A DNA stretch of 64,000 bases from Streptosporangiaceae bacterium. Its GTDB lineage: Bacteria > Actinomycetota > Actinomycetes > Streptosporangiales > Streptosporangiaceae. The notes below the pieces were generated by a model that searched no databases, was not told where the DNA came from, and saw only the letters and a list, made by a program, of their open reading frames with translations. Below, piece after piece: positions 17,373 through 25,854 of this stretch. Position numbers and translations under genes: made by a program. Position 1 is the stretch's first letter, and the number at the start of each line of letters is the position of its first letter. The DNA lies in NCBI GenBank assembly GCA_025934375.1, contig JAICYD010000009.1, positions 1 to 64,000 of the forward strand, in the 5' to 3' direction.

Positions 17373-19979
17373 ATGACGGGGATGACGCCGGACCGCGGTG
17401 ATTCCGGCAGCTTCTCCCAGACCACGAGCAGGCGCCAGTACCATACGCACATCTGGGGCTCGGAGATCCCGTTCCGAAACCCGCATTTCACGGGCCGCGA
17501 GACAGAACTGCGGAAACTTCGCGATCAGCTGCTAGCCGACGGCTCGGCGGTTATCCGGCAGCCGCCGAGCGCGCTTTACGGGCTGGGCGGGGTCGGCAAG
17601 ACGCAGATCGCGACCGAGTACGCTCACCGCTACTCGGGGGAGTACGAGGTGATCTGGTGGGTCCGCTCCGACCAGGAGGACGCCATCCAGGCCTCGCTCG
17701 TCGGCCTCGGGACCCAGCTTCGGCTGCCGGATGTCAGCCCGGGTGACCGGGACCGGTCGCTGCGCCTGGTCATTGAGGCGCTCCAGGCCGGCGACCCGTA
17801 CGCGCGGTGGCTGCTGATCTTCGATGACGTGACGCAGCCCGGCAAGCTGCGTCGTTACATCCCGCAGGGTGGCCACGTCATCGTAACCTCGCGGATCAAC
17901 GAATGGCGGCAGGTGCTCAACACCGACGGCATCGAGGTCCGGGAATTCGACCGGGCGGAAACGGTCAAGTTCCTCCGCGAGCGGGTGCCTCAGCTCGCCA
18001 TGGCTGACGACCCCTCAGCGGAGGCAGCGGCCAGCGCGGACGCGGACCGGCTCGCCCAGGTGCTGGGTGACCTGCCGCTCGCGGCCGAGCATGCCGCGGC
18101 CTACCTGGGGCAGACCGGCGCCGCGGTGGCCGACTACATCGCCGCCTTCGAGCGCGATGCCCACGCCGTGCTCAGCCTCGACGCCGACATGTTCGCCACG
18201 AACCGCGTGGTGTCCACCACATGGAGCGTCACCAGGCACTCATTGTCGCCCGAGGCGCGCGAGTTGTTCCAGTTGCTGGCGTTTTTCGCGGCCGAGCCAA
18301 TCTCGGAGCAGAACCTCCTGCCAGGCAATGTGACGTTCGACCCGCCGCTGCCCGCGCCATTGCAGAAGGTGCTCTTGTCCCGCATCGAGCTCAAGCGCGC
18401 CCAGCGCGAGCTCGCCCGCTTCTCCCTCATCAGCGTGTACGGGCAGCGAAACGTGTCGCAGCTGCACAGGGTCGTGCAGGCCGTGACCCGTGCGCGCATC
18501 GAGAAGGAGTCCCCCGAATTCGCGAGGGCCTTGCAGAAGGCCGTTTTCACGCTGCTGGCGTCAACCGATCCCGAAAGCCCGGAACGGGAGCAGAGCGACC
18601 CTGCCTACGAGCGCACCATCGGGCACCTCATCCCGACCGGCGCGCTGGAATCGGATAACGAGCTAGTCCGCAACCTCGTCATCAACCAGGTTCGCCGGCT
18701 GCGGCTGCGCGGCGGGAACCGGGAGGCGCTCAGCCTCGGCGAGGCGGCCCTGTCGATCTGGCAGGTCCGCCCGGACGATCTCCAGACTCTCGCCCTCGCG
18801 GCCGAGGTCGCCTGCGCAAAGCGAGACCTCGGCCAGGTCGAGGAGGCCTTCGCGCTCAACGCCGGCACGCTGCAGCGGCTGCGCGACCACTACGGCACCG
18901 ACGATGACACCTACCTGCTCGTCGCGGACAGCTACGCCGAGGACCTGCGGATGCTCGGCAAATACGATGAGGCGCTCGAGCACGACCTCGCCCTGCTTCC
19001 GGCCTACGACCGGGTGTTCAGTCCAGGCCAGTACTGGCCACTCAGCCTCCGTAGCAACATCGCGATCGACTTGCGCTGCGTCGGCCGGTATGAGGAGGCG
19101 CTTGACTATGACCTGGAGGTCGCGGCGCGGCGGGAACGGTTCTTCGGGGCGAGCAGCCTGCCCTTCGTTGACTCCAAGTTCGGCGTGGCACGGGACCTGC
19201 GCTACCTCGGCCGATACGACGAAGCGCTGGAAGTCTGCCGGGAAATCGACAACATTCTGGGCGCCCGCGGCGAGCCATGGGACTTCCGCCGGCTGCTGAT
19301 GACCGGCGGGTTCGCGGTGTCCCTGCGCCGAGCCGGGTACTACGTGGAGGCGCACCGCCTCGCCGAAGACACCTACCAGAGGTACGTGGACTACGCGGGG
19401 GAGGAGCACCGCGCCACCCTGGCGATGGCCACCAACCTGATGTGCGACCGCCGGATGGTCGACGACCTCGTGCCCGCCGCCGAGCTCGGCGAGGCGAACG
19501 TCGCGGCCTGGGAGAAGATCACCGGCAGCAGCCACCCCTGCACGCTGAGGGCCAAGGCCAACCTCGCGGTCGTCCTCAGGGCACGGGGTTACCCGGCCGC
19601 CGCGGTAGAGCTGAACCAGGCCGCTCTGGCGGCCTTCCGCCGCCTGTACGCCTACGACCATCCGAGCATCCTCATCGTGATGACCAACCTGGCGAGCGAT
19701 CTCGCGGCCATCGGGGAGGCCCGGCGGGCACGGGAAATCGGCGAGGAAGTCGTCCCCAAGAGCACGGCCGCCCGCGGGCCCTTGCACCCGTGGACCCTCG
19801 CGGCATCCGCCAACCTCGCCTTGGACCTGCGGGCGACCGGAGACCGGGACGCGGCCCGCGCGCTGGCGGGCGAGGCGCTGGCCGGGTTCGACGAGAAGCT
19901 GTCGCCAGAGCACCCACTGACCAGGCGCGCCCGCCAGCAGGGCCGGGTGGACCTGGACCTCGAGCCCGCCTTCTACTAG
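17373..19979 (+). CDS. fxsT: FxsT-like NB-ARC/tetratricopeptide repeat protein of an FxSxx-type RiPP locus
   Basis: An 868-aa STAND protein. Residues 29-45 (IWGSEIPFRNPHFTGRE) are the usual entry motif of FxSxx-COOH-system TPR proteins and of actinomycete NB-ARC/TPR proteins. Walker A is GLGGVGKT (70-77), followed by WLLIFDDV (Walker B) and GHVIVTSR. A winged-helix region (FQLLAFFAAEPI) leads to a C-terminal array of about ten TPR units (RLRDHYGTDDDTYLLVADSY, YEEALDYDLEVAARRERFFG). ATG 17373 fits GAGGGAG at 8 nt; GTG 17364 is the alternative. It converges tail-to-tail with the radical SAM gene, the two stop codons overlapping by 4 bp. Shorter than many FxsT proteins and without an obvious TIR domain. 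Confidence 0.78.
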   Translation: MTGMTPDRGDSGSFSQTTSRRQYHTHIWGSEIPFRNPHFTGRETELRKLRDQLLADGSAVIRQPPSALYGLGGVGKTQIATEYAHRYSGEYEVIWWVRSDQEDAIQASLVGLGTQLRLPDVSPGDRDRSLRLVIEALQAGDPYARWLLIFDDVTQPGKLRRYIPQGGHVIVTSRINEWRQVLNTDGIEVREFDRAETVKFLRERVPQLAMADDPSAEAAASADADRLAQVLGDLPLAAEHAAAYLGQTGAAVADYIAAFERDAHAVLSLDADMFATNRVVSTTWSVTRHSLSPEARELFQLLAFFAAEPISEQNLLPGNVTFDPPLPAPLQKVLLSRIELKRAQRELARFSLISVYGQRNVSQLHRVVQAVTRARIEKESPEFARALQKAVFTLLASTDPESPEREQSDPAYERTIGHLIPTGALESDNELVRNLVINQVRRLRLRGGNREALSLGEAALSIWQVRPDDLQTLALAAEVACAKRDLGQVEEAFALNAGTLQRLRDHYGTDDDTYLLVADSYAEDLRMLGKYDEALEHDLALLPAYDRVFSPGQYWPLSLRSNIAIDLRCVGRYEEALDYDLEVAARRERFFGASSLPFVDSKFGVARDLRYLGRYDEALEVCREIDNILGARGEPWDFRRLLMTGGFAVSLRRAGYYVEAHRLAEDTYQRYVDYAGEEHRATLAMATNLMCDRRMVDDLVPAAELGEANVAAWEKITGSSHPCTLRAKANLAVVLRARGYPAAAVELNQAALAAFRRLYAYDHPSILIVMTNLASDLAAIGEARRAREIGEEVVPKSTAARGPLHPWTLAASANLALDLRATGDRDAARALAGEALAGFDEKLSPEHPLTRRARQQGRVDLDLEPAFY

Positions 19980-21202
19980 GCCGTGGTGCCTCCCGGGGGA
20001 GACGGGACGAGGCGACGGACCTCGGCCGCCACGTGGTCCCGGATCGCCATGATCAGCGCGAGCAGGTCGGGACAGTACACCGACGGATTCCGGAACCCCT
20101 CCCCTGCCCGGTACCGGTGCGGGTAGTACCCGCCCCCGCAGACGTCCCGGACCCGGCAAGCCTGGCACTGGTCGCTCAGCGCGAGCAGCCCCATCTGGGT
20201 GGCCACCGTCGTGGGGTGGTCAAGGGCCGCGTCCAGGTCGTCGGTCAGGACCGACAAGCCGGTGTCCGCTGCCCCGTCGTAGGCGGCGTACAGGGCATCG
20301 ACCTGCTTGATCGCCCCATCGGTGTCAATCACGACGACCGCGGAGGGCGCGAGGCCGACTGTTGCCGCGTGCGTAGATTCGCCGAAGAGCATCGCGATGA
20401 TCGCGTCGAACATCCGCACCGAGGGCCGGGGCTTGGGGTCCTGCGTCCAGCACCGGAACGCGCGCAGCAGCCAGTCGGCGTATGGCGTGGACGCGTCCGG
20501 CGCCCGGTACGGCGGCGGGGCGGTCCATGTGCCATGCGGCAAGAGGAAGTCGATCTGCGGCGGGCCGAGCGCGGCCAGCGCCTGGTAAGTCGCGACCGGA
20601 TCGTTTTCCAGGCTGACCGTGCAGAGCAGTCCGCCGAAGATCTGCCGGAAATCCGCTGACCCTAGCAGTTCACAGGCTCGGGCGACCGACTCATAGGAGC
20701 CCTGCCCGCTGGGATACCGGCGATGCCGGTCGTTGGCCTCCTGGCCGCCGTCTACGCTTACGCCGACCCTGATGTCATTGCGCGCCAGCATTTCGAGCAA
20801 GGGCCGGTCCAGCCGCGTGGCGTTGGTCTGCATGGTGAATTCGGCCCGCGTGCGGGCGGGCAGCGCGCGCCGTACCCGCTGGGCGAGATCCTCGATAAAC
20901 GAAGCCCCGGCCAGCAGCGGCTCGCCCCCGTGCAGGACGACTTGCATGGAGTCGAGGTCATGGACCCGGGCGTGCTCGGCGATCCGGCGGACCGCGGCCG
21001 CCACGACATCCCTGCTCATGGTGAAGGGCTGCCGTTGCCAGCCCTGGTCGGCCATCTCGTACACGTAGCAGTAGTCGCAGGACAGGTTGCACCGCGAATG
21101 CACCTTCAGGACAACCGAGCGGAACGGGACGGCTGCGACTCCCGTTGCCCGCAAGTGGCCGATGTCGAGTTGCTGGTGCGGCCAGTCCGGGTGCGGGATC
21201 AT
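19976..21202 (-). CDS. fxsB: FxsB-family radical SAM/SPASM peptide maturase
   Basis: A 408-aa enzyme. The radical-SAM cluster motif CNLSCDYC (Cys38, Cys42, Cys45) follows VVLKVHSR, and HGGEPLL, QTNATRLD and GVSVDGGQ are further barrel motifs. The C-terminus has SPASM-type cysteines (CQACRVRDVCGGGYYPHRY, then VYCPDL) for auxiliary Fe-S clusters. FxsB-family enzymes act on precursors with C-terminal FxSxx motifs and are annotated as cyclophane-forming. ATG 21202 overlaps the stop of the HExxH gene (ATGA), showing translational coupling. The open frame upstream of 21202 has no maturase similarity and was excluded. Expected substrate is the 78-aa product of 22549-22785. Confidence 0.9.
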   Translation of the reverse strand: MIPHPDWPHQQLDIGHLRATGVAAVPFRSVVLKVHSRCNLSCDYCYVYEMADQGWQRQPFTMSRDVVAAAVRRIAEHARVHDLDSMQVVLHGGEPLLAGASFIEDLAQRVRRALPARTRAEFTMQTNATRLDRPLLEMLARNDIRVGVSVDGGQEANDRHRRYPSGQGSYESVARACELLGSADFRQIFGGLLCTVSLENDPVATYQALAALGPPQIDFLLPHGTWTAPPPYRAPDASTPYADWLLRAFRCWTQDPKPRPSVRMFDAIIAMLFGESTHAATVGLAPSAVVVIDTDGAIKQVDALYAAYDGAADTGLSVLTDDLDAALDHPTTVATQMGLLALSDQCQACRVRDVCGGGYYPHRYRAGEGFRNPSVYCPDLLALIMAIRDHVAAEVRRLVPSPPGGTTA

Positions 21203-22545
21203 GTCTGGGCGAGCCAGCGCGCCCGCCAGCGAACCTCGTGCTGGCGAGTGAGGTCGGCGACGTGCTCTTGGGTGGTGGCGGGCAGCGGCTCGCCTTGCCA
21301 CTGTGCGACCTCGTCCTCGATACCCGCCAGGAATTCCCGGCCGGCGTCGGTGAGCAATCCGGACCCGGCCAGCGTGCTGGCACCGCGGGCGGTCATCGTG
21401 CGCATCCGGCCGAACTCGATGGCCGCGCGCTCCCGGTGCGAGGCCGCTCCTTCCAGGTACTCCCGCCGCCAGAACTGCCCCATGCCGTAGTGCGCGTAGA
21501 TTCCCTGCAGCAGGGCATGCGCCGGACGCGGGTCGTCCCGCCACGGGGCATACCCCAGGAACGGCCGCTCCCGGTCACGTTCGTCATCGGCGCGGACCAG
21601 TGGCTCAATATCCCGGAAGGCCCCCAGGACGGCGTGGTGCGATTCGTGCACGAGGACCTGCGCCATGGCCAGCGCGTCGGGCGGCAGCGACAGGCCGATC
21701 GCGCCAAAGGCGGTCTCCTCGGTCCCGCTGGCCATGTGCTGGGGGTCCGGCTCGACCAGAGGGACCACGGTTCGGATGGCGCCGGCGACGATGGATGCCA
21801 GCGCCTGGTGATCTCCGGCCAGGATCCGCCATCCCGCGGCCAGCAGGCTTCGCCAGCGTAGCCCGTCCGGGCCGCCGGCTGGGCTGCGCGCGGTCCCGTA
21901 CCGGTCGAGGAAAGGATCATTGTGATCGAGCACGACATCCAGGCACAGTCCCCGCTCGGTGACGGTGACCCGGGGCAACGGTGACCAGTTCCCGGCCGCG
22001 CCGGCTAGCGTCGCCGGGATGTCAACCGTGGCGGAGGGCGACTGAACGTGGCATCCAGTGTCGTCCAGCCAGGCGCGACCCCATTCCCACGGCCGGGCGG
22101 CGCCAGTAGAGGGGGCGTCAACGTACGCGCTCCCGAGGGCCGGGAAGGACGCCATCCCGTCGGTGAGCGGGATCGTTACGTCGAAGGGATGCCCAGCCCG
22201 CACTGCTGCCGTCGCGGCGAACAGGGCGAGGCGGCCAAGGCCGATCGCGCGCGGAACCCCATTCATGGCGGGCGCACCCGTCAACAGGCAGCGCAGGGCA
22301 TCGTTTGCCCACGCTCCGAACTGCGGCGACGCGAGTATGTCGGTGACCACCGGCGGCGTCAGTACCGCAACCTCGGACAGCAGGCGATAGGGGATGCCCA
22401 GCGCTCGCTCGCGATCGGGAATCGCGTGGCGATTGGCCAGGCGAATGATGCCCCCGAGAAGCGCCTTGTGCTTGCCGAGTTCAACCGGGCGGAGCCGCCG
22501 TGGTGAAAGGTCCAAGCCCGCGCCATTGCCGCGAGTCGCGTTCAT
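21199..22545 (-). CDS. HExxH motif-containing protein of an FxSxx-type RiPP locus
   Basis: A 448-aa protein with the zinc-protease signature HESHH (His300, Glu301, His304) inside ALAMAQVLVHESHHAVLG. The N-terminal half is helical (LLGGIIRLANRHAIPDRERA) and a middle beta region precedes the motif. Such proteins form the HEXXH-motif family that repeatedly accompanies FxsB radical SAM enzymes; whether they are peptidases or modify the peptide is not established. The start ATG 22545 is 3 nt after the precursor stop, and the 3' end overlaps the maturase start. The operon order precursor-HExxH-FxsB strongly supports a joint role in peptide maturation. Confidence 0.85.
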   Translation of the reverse strand: MNATRGNGAGLDLSPRRLRPVELGKHKALLGGIIRLANRHAIPDRERALGIPYRLLSEVAVLTPPVVTDILASPQFGAWANDALRCLLTGAPAMNGVPRAIGLGRLALFAATAAVRAGHPFDVTIPLTDGMASFPALGSAYVDAPSTGAARPWEWGRAWLDDTGCHVQSPSATVDIPATLAGAAGNWSPLPRVTVTERGLCLDVVLDHNDPFLDRYGTARSPAGGPDGLRWRSLLAAGWRILAGDHQALASIVAGAIRTVVPLVEPDPQHMASGTEETAFGAIGLSLPPDALAMAQVLVHESHHAVLGAFRDIEPLVRADDERDRERPFLGYAPWRDDPRPAHALLQGIYAHYGMGQFWRREYLEGAASHRERAAIEFGRMRTMTARGASTLAGSGLLTDAGREFLAGIEDEVAQWQGEPLPATTQEHVADLTRQHEVRWRARWLAQT

Positions 22546-22548
22546 GAC

Positions 22549-22785
22549 TCAAACAGTTGATCCATGGTTTTGATAACGCTCGCCAGGTTCGATTCCGCAG
22601 CGGCGGCGTTCCACGAGATCCCGGAGAACATCGGCGACGACTGAGTCGTCCAGGTGCGAAAGATCTTCCAGGGACAGCCGGGACAAGATGAGGAGGCTTT
22701 CCTCTGCTGAGCGGCCTTCCCCGGTCATCCCGCTTACACTCGTCGCCTGACCTGCCTCGTTCGCCTCGTGGCTTGATGTCGGCAC
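22549..22785 (-). CDS. fxsA: Candidate FxSxx-type RiPP precursor peptide with variant C-terminus HGSTV
   Basis: GTG 22785 has GGAGAGG 8 nt upstream and gives 78 residues; an internal ATG 22728 would give 59. The middle reads LLILSRLSLEDLSHLDDSVV followed by ADVLRDLVERR, the leader pattern of FxSxx-COOH peptides (Ser-x-x-x-L / L-DDSV-L-R-L). The last five residues are HGSTV: Ser sits at the right place (third from the end) but His replaces the usual Phe. The gene overlaps the 3' end of the NTPase gene by 52 nt and is followed after 3 nt by the HExxH gene. The precursor role is inferred from leader pattern, size and position beside FxsB; modification chemistry is unknown. Confidence 0.72.
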   Translation of the reverse strand: MPTSSHEANEAGQATSVSGMTGEGRSAEESLLILSRLSLEDLSHLDDSVVADVLRDLVERRRCGIEPGERYQNHGSTV

Positions 22786-24512
22786 AACAACCGCCTCTCC
22801 GAACCCCGTCCCATGAATCTTACGCCACGGTAACGAATATGGCACGCGGCTAAAACGGTCCTGCCTGGTGGCTTGGTATAGGGGCCCGCCAGGTCCCCCC
22901 CGAATCTGGCCTTCAGCATAAGCAGTGCCACCGGGGTGCTGTGCCCGGCCATGATCAGCACGTCGCGCAGGTCGCAAATCATCGGGTGACCGGGGCCAGC
23001 ATTACCAGTGCCGGGCAGCCCGGGGACGACCCGGCCAGTGACGAACAGCCTGATCAGGAATCTCCGCCACGACTCGGTGATCTTTCCCCGCCAGGCGGGA
23101 TCCGCTTCTCCCAGGTCCCAGAAGTCGTGAATCGCGGACTGGCTCAGTGCGGCGAACTCATCCGGAGAATCGAATGCACTCTCTGGGAGCGCCTTCCACG
23201 CGTCCGGAAGTACCTGATCGGCAGTGGGTCCGCAGGCGCGCACGATCTCTCGCAGCAGCGTCTCAGCTTCGGCGGCCAGGACGCTCCGGGCCAGCTGGCA
23301 GTCCTCCTCGTTCAGTTCACGCTCGCAGGACTGCTTGTCGGCTCCGCCCGGGAGCACCTTGGGCCACAGGTCCGCCAGCCGGATCAGCTCGCGCCCGTTG
23401 CCCGCGCTGAGCAGGCACAACAGCCCGGCTACGGCTGGCCCGACTGGATGGCCGCGGGCAGCCGCGATGCCAGTGACGTCGCCGGGACTGAATGGCGGCA
23501 TCTCGATGACGGTGTAGAAGGAACTGTTGAACTCGTTGCGGCCCTTGCCTTGCAGCGCGCCGAGCTGCAGCGCGGTCGCCGCCTCCTGGCTGACCGAGAC
23601 AAGGAAGAACACGCCGGGGATCTCGAAGATCCCCTTGATGTCGCGCAGCAGCTTGCGCGCCGCCTCCTCGTCGTCGATCTTGTCCAGCTCGTCGATCCCG
23701 ATGACCAGCCGCTTCCCGGTGGTGGCGACGATCGCCGCGGCCAGCCGCCGGAACTCGAAGACCAGCGAGGCCACCGTTGTCGGCCGCTCGTCGAGGTCCT
23801 TCGCGTGGGTCCGCTTGTAGGTTCCGGTGAGGTGGAGCACGGAGGAGACAGCCACCTCGTGGCCCTGCTTCAGCGCGGCGTTGTACCGGATGCGCTCGCG
23901 CACGGCGGTCGCCTGCCGGGCTAGCTGCCCGGCGGGCCGGCTTACCCGGACGAACTGCACGACCGCGAGCAGGCACAGGGCGGCGAGCGCGGCCCCGGTC
24001 GCCGCCCACAGTTCCGTCGGCAGCGCGGCGAAGACGTTGGCTAGCTTGCCGGTCAGGCCGTGCGAGGCATAGGACACCACGGCCGTGGCGACGGGCACCG
24101 CGACCACCAGAGCCAGTCCCCGCTGCAGCCAGCGCGTCGCCGTCCACCAGAGGTCGTTGCGGATGTAGCGCTGCTCGACTGCATTGGCGAGGTTGTCCGA
24201 CAACGCCGAGAGGAATTCGGCCGCGTCGGCGTACTCGCTCGGGCACGGGAACCACAGCCCCATTCCGCCGTCCAGGTCGGCCTCCCGGATGGCCCGCAAC
24301 ATGAGCCAGGACTTGCCCGACCCGCGCGGCCCGTACAGCCCGTAGGCGCCGCCATCGCTCGTGAGGACGCGCGCGAGCCGCTGCCAGCCCGGCGTCAGGG
24401 AAAACGCGTTATCGGAGTACGAGCGGAAGAGCGTAAGGGTGTTTCCGGCTTCCTTCCCGCCATCGGCATCGCGCGCGAGAGTGCGCTGTGGCGTCAGTCG
24501 GGCATACTGCAC
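22734..24512 (-). CDS. KAP-like P-loop NTPase with two membrane segments
   Basis: A 592-aa protein. Walker A is GPRGSGKS (61-68); Walker B is RLVIGIDELDKIDDEEA in the second half of the NTPase. Two hydrophobic helices (GLALVVAVPVATAVVSYASH and TGAALAALCLLAVVQFV) are inserted between the A and B motifs, the hallmark of KAP-family NTPases, which hold the ATPase at the inner membrane face. The C-terminal part is helical with no known domain. It is the first gene of the putative RiPP operon and overlaps the precursor gene by 52 nt. Its C-terminal residues (ERRLLCRHQATRRTRQV) are encoded within that overlap. Possible roles are export, immunity or abortive defence; none is proven. Confidence 0.8.
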   Translation of the reverse strand: MQYARLTPQRTLARDADGGKEAGNTLTLFRSYSDNAFSLTPGWQRLARVLTSDGGAYGLYGPRGSGKSWLMLRAIREADLDGGMGLWFPCPSEYADAAEFLSALSDNLANAVEQRYIRNDLWWTATRWLQRGLALVVAVPVATAVVSYASHGLTGKLANVFAALPTELWAATGAALAALCLLAVVQFVRVSRPAGQLARQATAVRERIRYNAALKQGHEVAVSSVLHLTGTYKRTHAKDLDERPTTVASLVFEFRRLAAAIVATTGKRLVIGIDELDKIDDEEAARKLLRDIKGIFEIPGVFFLVSVSQEAATALQLGALQGKGRNEFNSSFYTVIEMPPFSPGDVTGIAAARGHPVGPAVAGLLCLLSAGNGRELIRLADLWPKVLPGGADKQSCERELNEEDCQLARSVLAAEAETLLREIVRACGPTADQVLPDAWKALPESAFDSPDEFAALSQSAIHDFWDLGEADPAWRGKITESWRRFLIRLFVTGRVVPGLPGTGNAGPGHPMICDLRDVLIMAGHSTPVALLMLKARFGGDLAGPYTKPPGRTVLAACHIRYRGVRFMGRGSERRLLCRHQATRRTRQVRRRV

Positions 24513-24565
24513 GGTAAGTGATCATACGCCGCATGACGGATATCGATGCACATGCCACCGATTCG

Positions 24566-25092
24566 TCATATAACGGGTCTCTGAATCGCTTTAGAGGCGA
24601 GAAACTCCGGATCTTGAAGGAGCCGTCGCCGTTGGAGTAGGCGACCGGTATGCCGCCCCAGTTTGAGTACCGCGGCGCGAATAGCGCGATGTCGTCTTCC
24701 CGTCGCCGTTGAAGTCACCGGTGAGGACCTGGCGGCCGATGCCAACCGGGCCCCATCGTGTGATTGATGAAGTTGGCGAAACCGCAGCCGCCGGGTGCCG
24801 TCGGCGTCTGCGCCGCGACCGCGGCTGGCGCTGACAGCGCTGACGGGGTGGCCGCTCGCGTCGTGGCCGCTCGGGTCGGCAGCGCCATGACGCTCACGCC
24901 CGTCCCGGCCCAACAGGATAACGCGGCAACGGCAGCCACGCCCCCCCGGCGGGTCTCCACTGGACGTGCTTCATGAATGGCTCGATCATCGCGTGCATCC
25001 TCCCCGTTCCCGCACGCCAACAGGCCTGAGCGTGCACCAGCACACAGTGGGCGCACCCGGCTGAAACGGCGCTGAAGCGGCATCGAAGCCAT
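24566..25092 (-). pseudogene. Remnant of a secreted FG-GAP (VCBS) repeat protein
   Basis: One frame from about 25000 to 24750 shows a signal-peptide-like stretch (RRGGVAAVAALSCWAGTGV) and GGCGFANFINHTMGP. A second frame continues QVLTGDFNGDGKT, and a third gives DIALFAPRYSNWGGIPVAYS then NGDGSFKIRS. GDFNGDGKTDIAL followed by IPVAxSNGDGSF is exactly the propeller repeat of the intact gene at 45554-49672. An extra G near 24750 and a missing base after GDGKT (about 24694) break the frame, and most of the propeller is gone. It is a decayed relative of the 45.5-kb protein, not a working gene. Confidence 0.7.
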
Positions 25093-25196
25093 CGTTGCCC
25101 GCTCGTTCCCCGCACCGCCGCCCGAGTGCGGCCGCCGCCAACCATGATGTTACCTGCGGGAACAGTGTGACTCGCGGGACCTGGTCGGGCCGACAA

Positions 25197-25283
25197 CTTA
25201 TCACGAGTTTTGTTCTTATCACGAGTTCCGCTCGCTACAACCAGGACAATCCGGGCAGAAAATGAACGGAACTCGTGATAAGA
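25197..25283. promoter_or_regulatory. Three-copy TetR-type operator
   Basis: CTTATCACGAGTT occurs twice as a direct repeat (25197-25209 and 25215-25227, 18-bp period). A 17-bp stretch starting TCTTATCACGAG at 25214-25230 is repeated in perfect inverted form at 25267-25283 (CGGAACTCGTGATAAGA), inside the first codons of the TetR gene. The arrangement suggests autoregulation plus control of a divergent unit; the divergent gene is now only a pseudogene. Confidence 0.65.
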
Positions 25284-25812
25284 GGAACGGAACCCGCAGG
25301 GCTGCCGAGGGCCCAGCGGGCGTGGACGCGCCTGCCAAAGAGATCGCCGATCTGGCCGACGTTGGCGTGGGCACGCTGTACCGGCACTTCCCGCAGCGCT
25401 CGGACCTGGTCAAGGCCGTGTCCCAGCACGGGGTGACGCCTGCGCCGACGCGGCCCCGGCGCTGGCGGCGGCGAACGAGCCGGGAGCGGCGCTGGAGCAG
25501 TGGCTCCACCGCTACACCGAGTTCGTGGGGACCAAGCGCGGGTTCGCCGCGGCCCTGCACTCCGGCGACCCGGCGTACGGCGCCCTGCCCGGCTACTTCA
25601 TGCGGCGGCTGGAGCCAGCCCTCACATCCCTGCTCGACGCCGCGATAGCCAGCGGCGAGATCCGCGCCGGGACCAGCACCCGGCATCTCCTGCACGCCGT
25701 CGCCAACTTGTGCATGCCCATACCTAACGAGGGACCGGCCTACAGCCAGCGCATGGTCGCGCTCCTCATCGACGGCCTGCGCTACGGCGCCACCAGCCAG
25801 CCTCACCCCTGA
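25262..25812 (+). pseudogene. TetR-family regulator, frameshifted
   Basis: The 5' part from ATG 25262 encodes the helix-turn-helix (AGVDAPAKEIADLADVGVGT, then LYRHFPQRSDLV). The first helix of the family is shortened. After 25430 the frame is lost. The C-terminal ligand domain continues in another frame (ALEQWLHRYTEFVGTKRGFA, AALHSGDPAYGALPGYFMRR, MVALLIDGLRYGA) to 25812. One extra G in the G4 tract 25430-25433 (CAC GGG GGT GAC) would join the parts. Either a real mutation or a base-calling error. The gene is preceded by strong operator repeats. Confidence 0.75.
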
Positions 25813-25854
25813 AGCCGCGCCCGGACTGGTTGGGGTGCCGGGCCGGGAGCGTGT

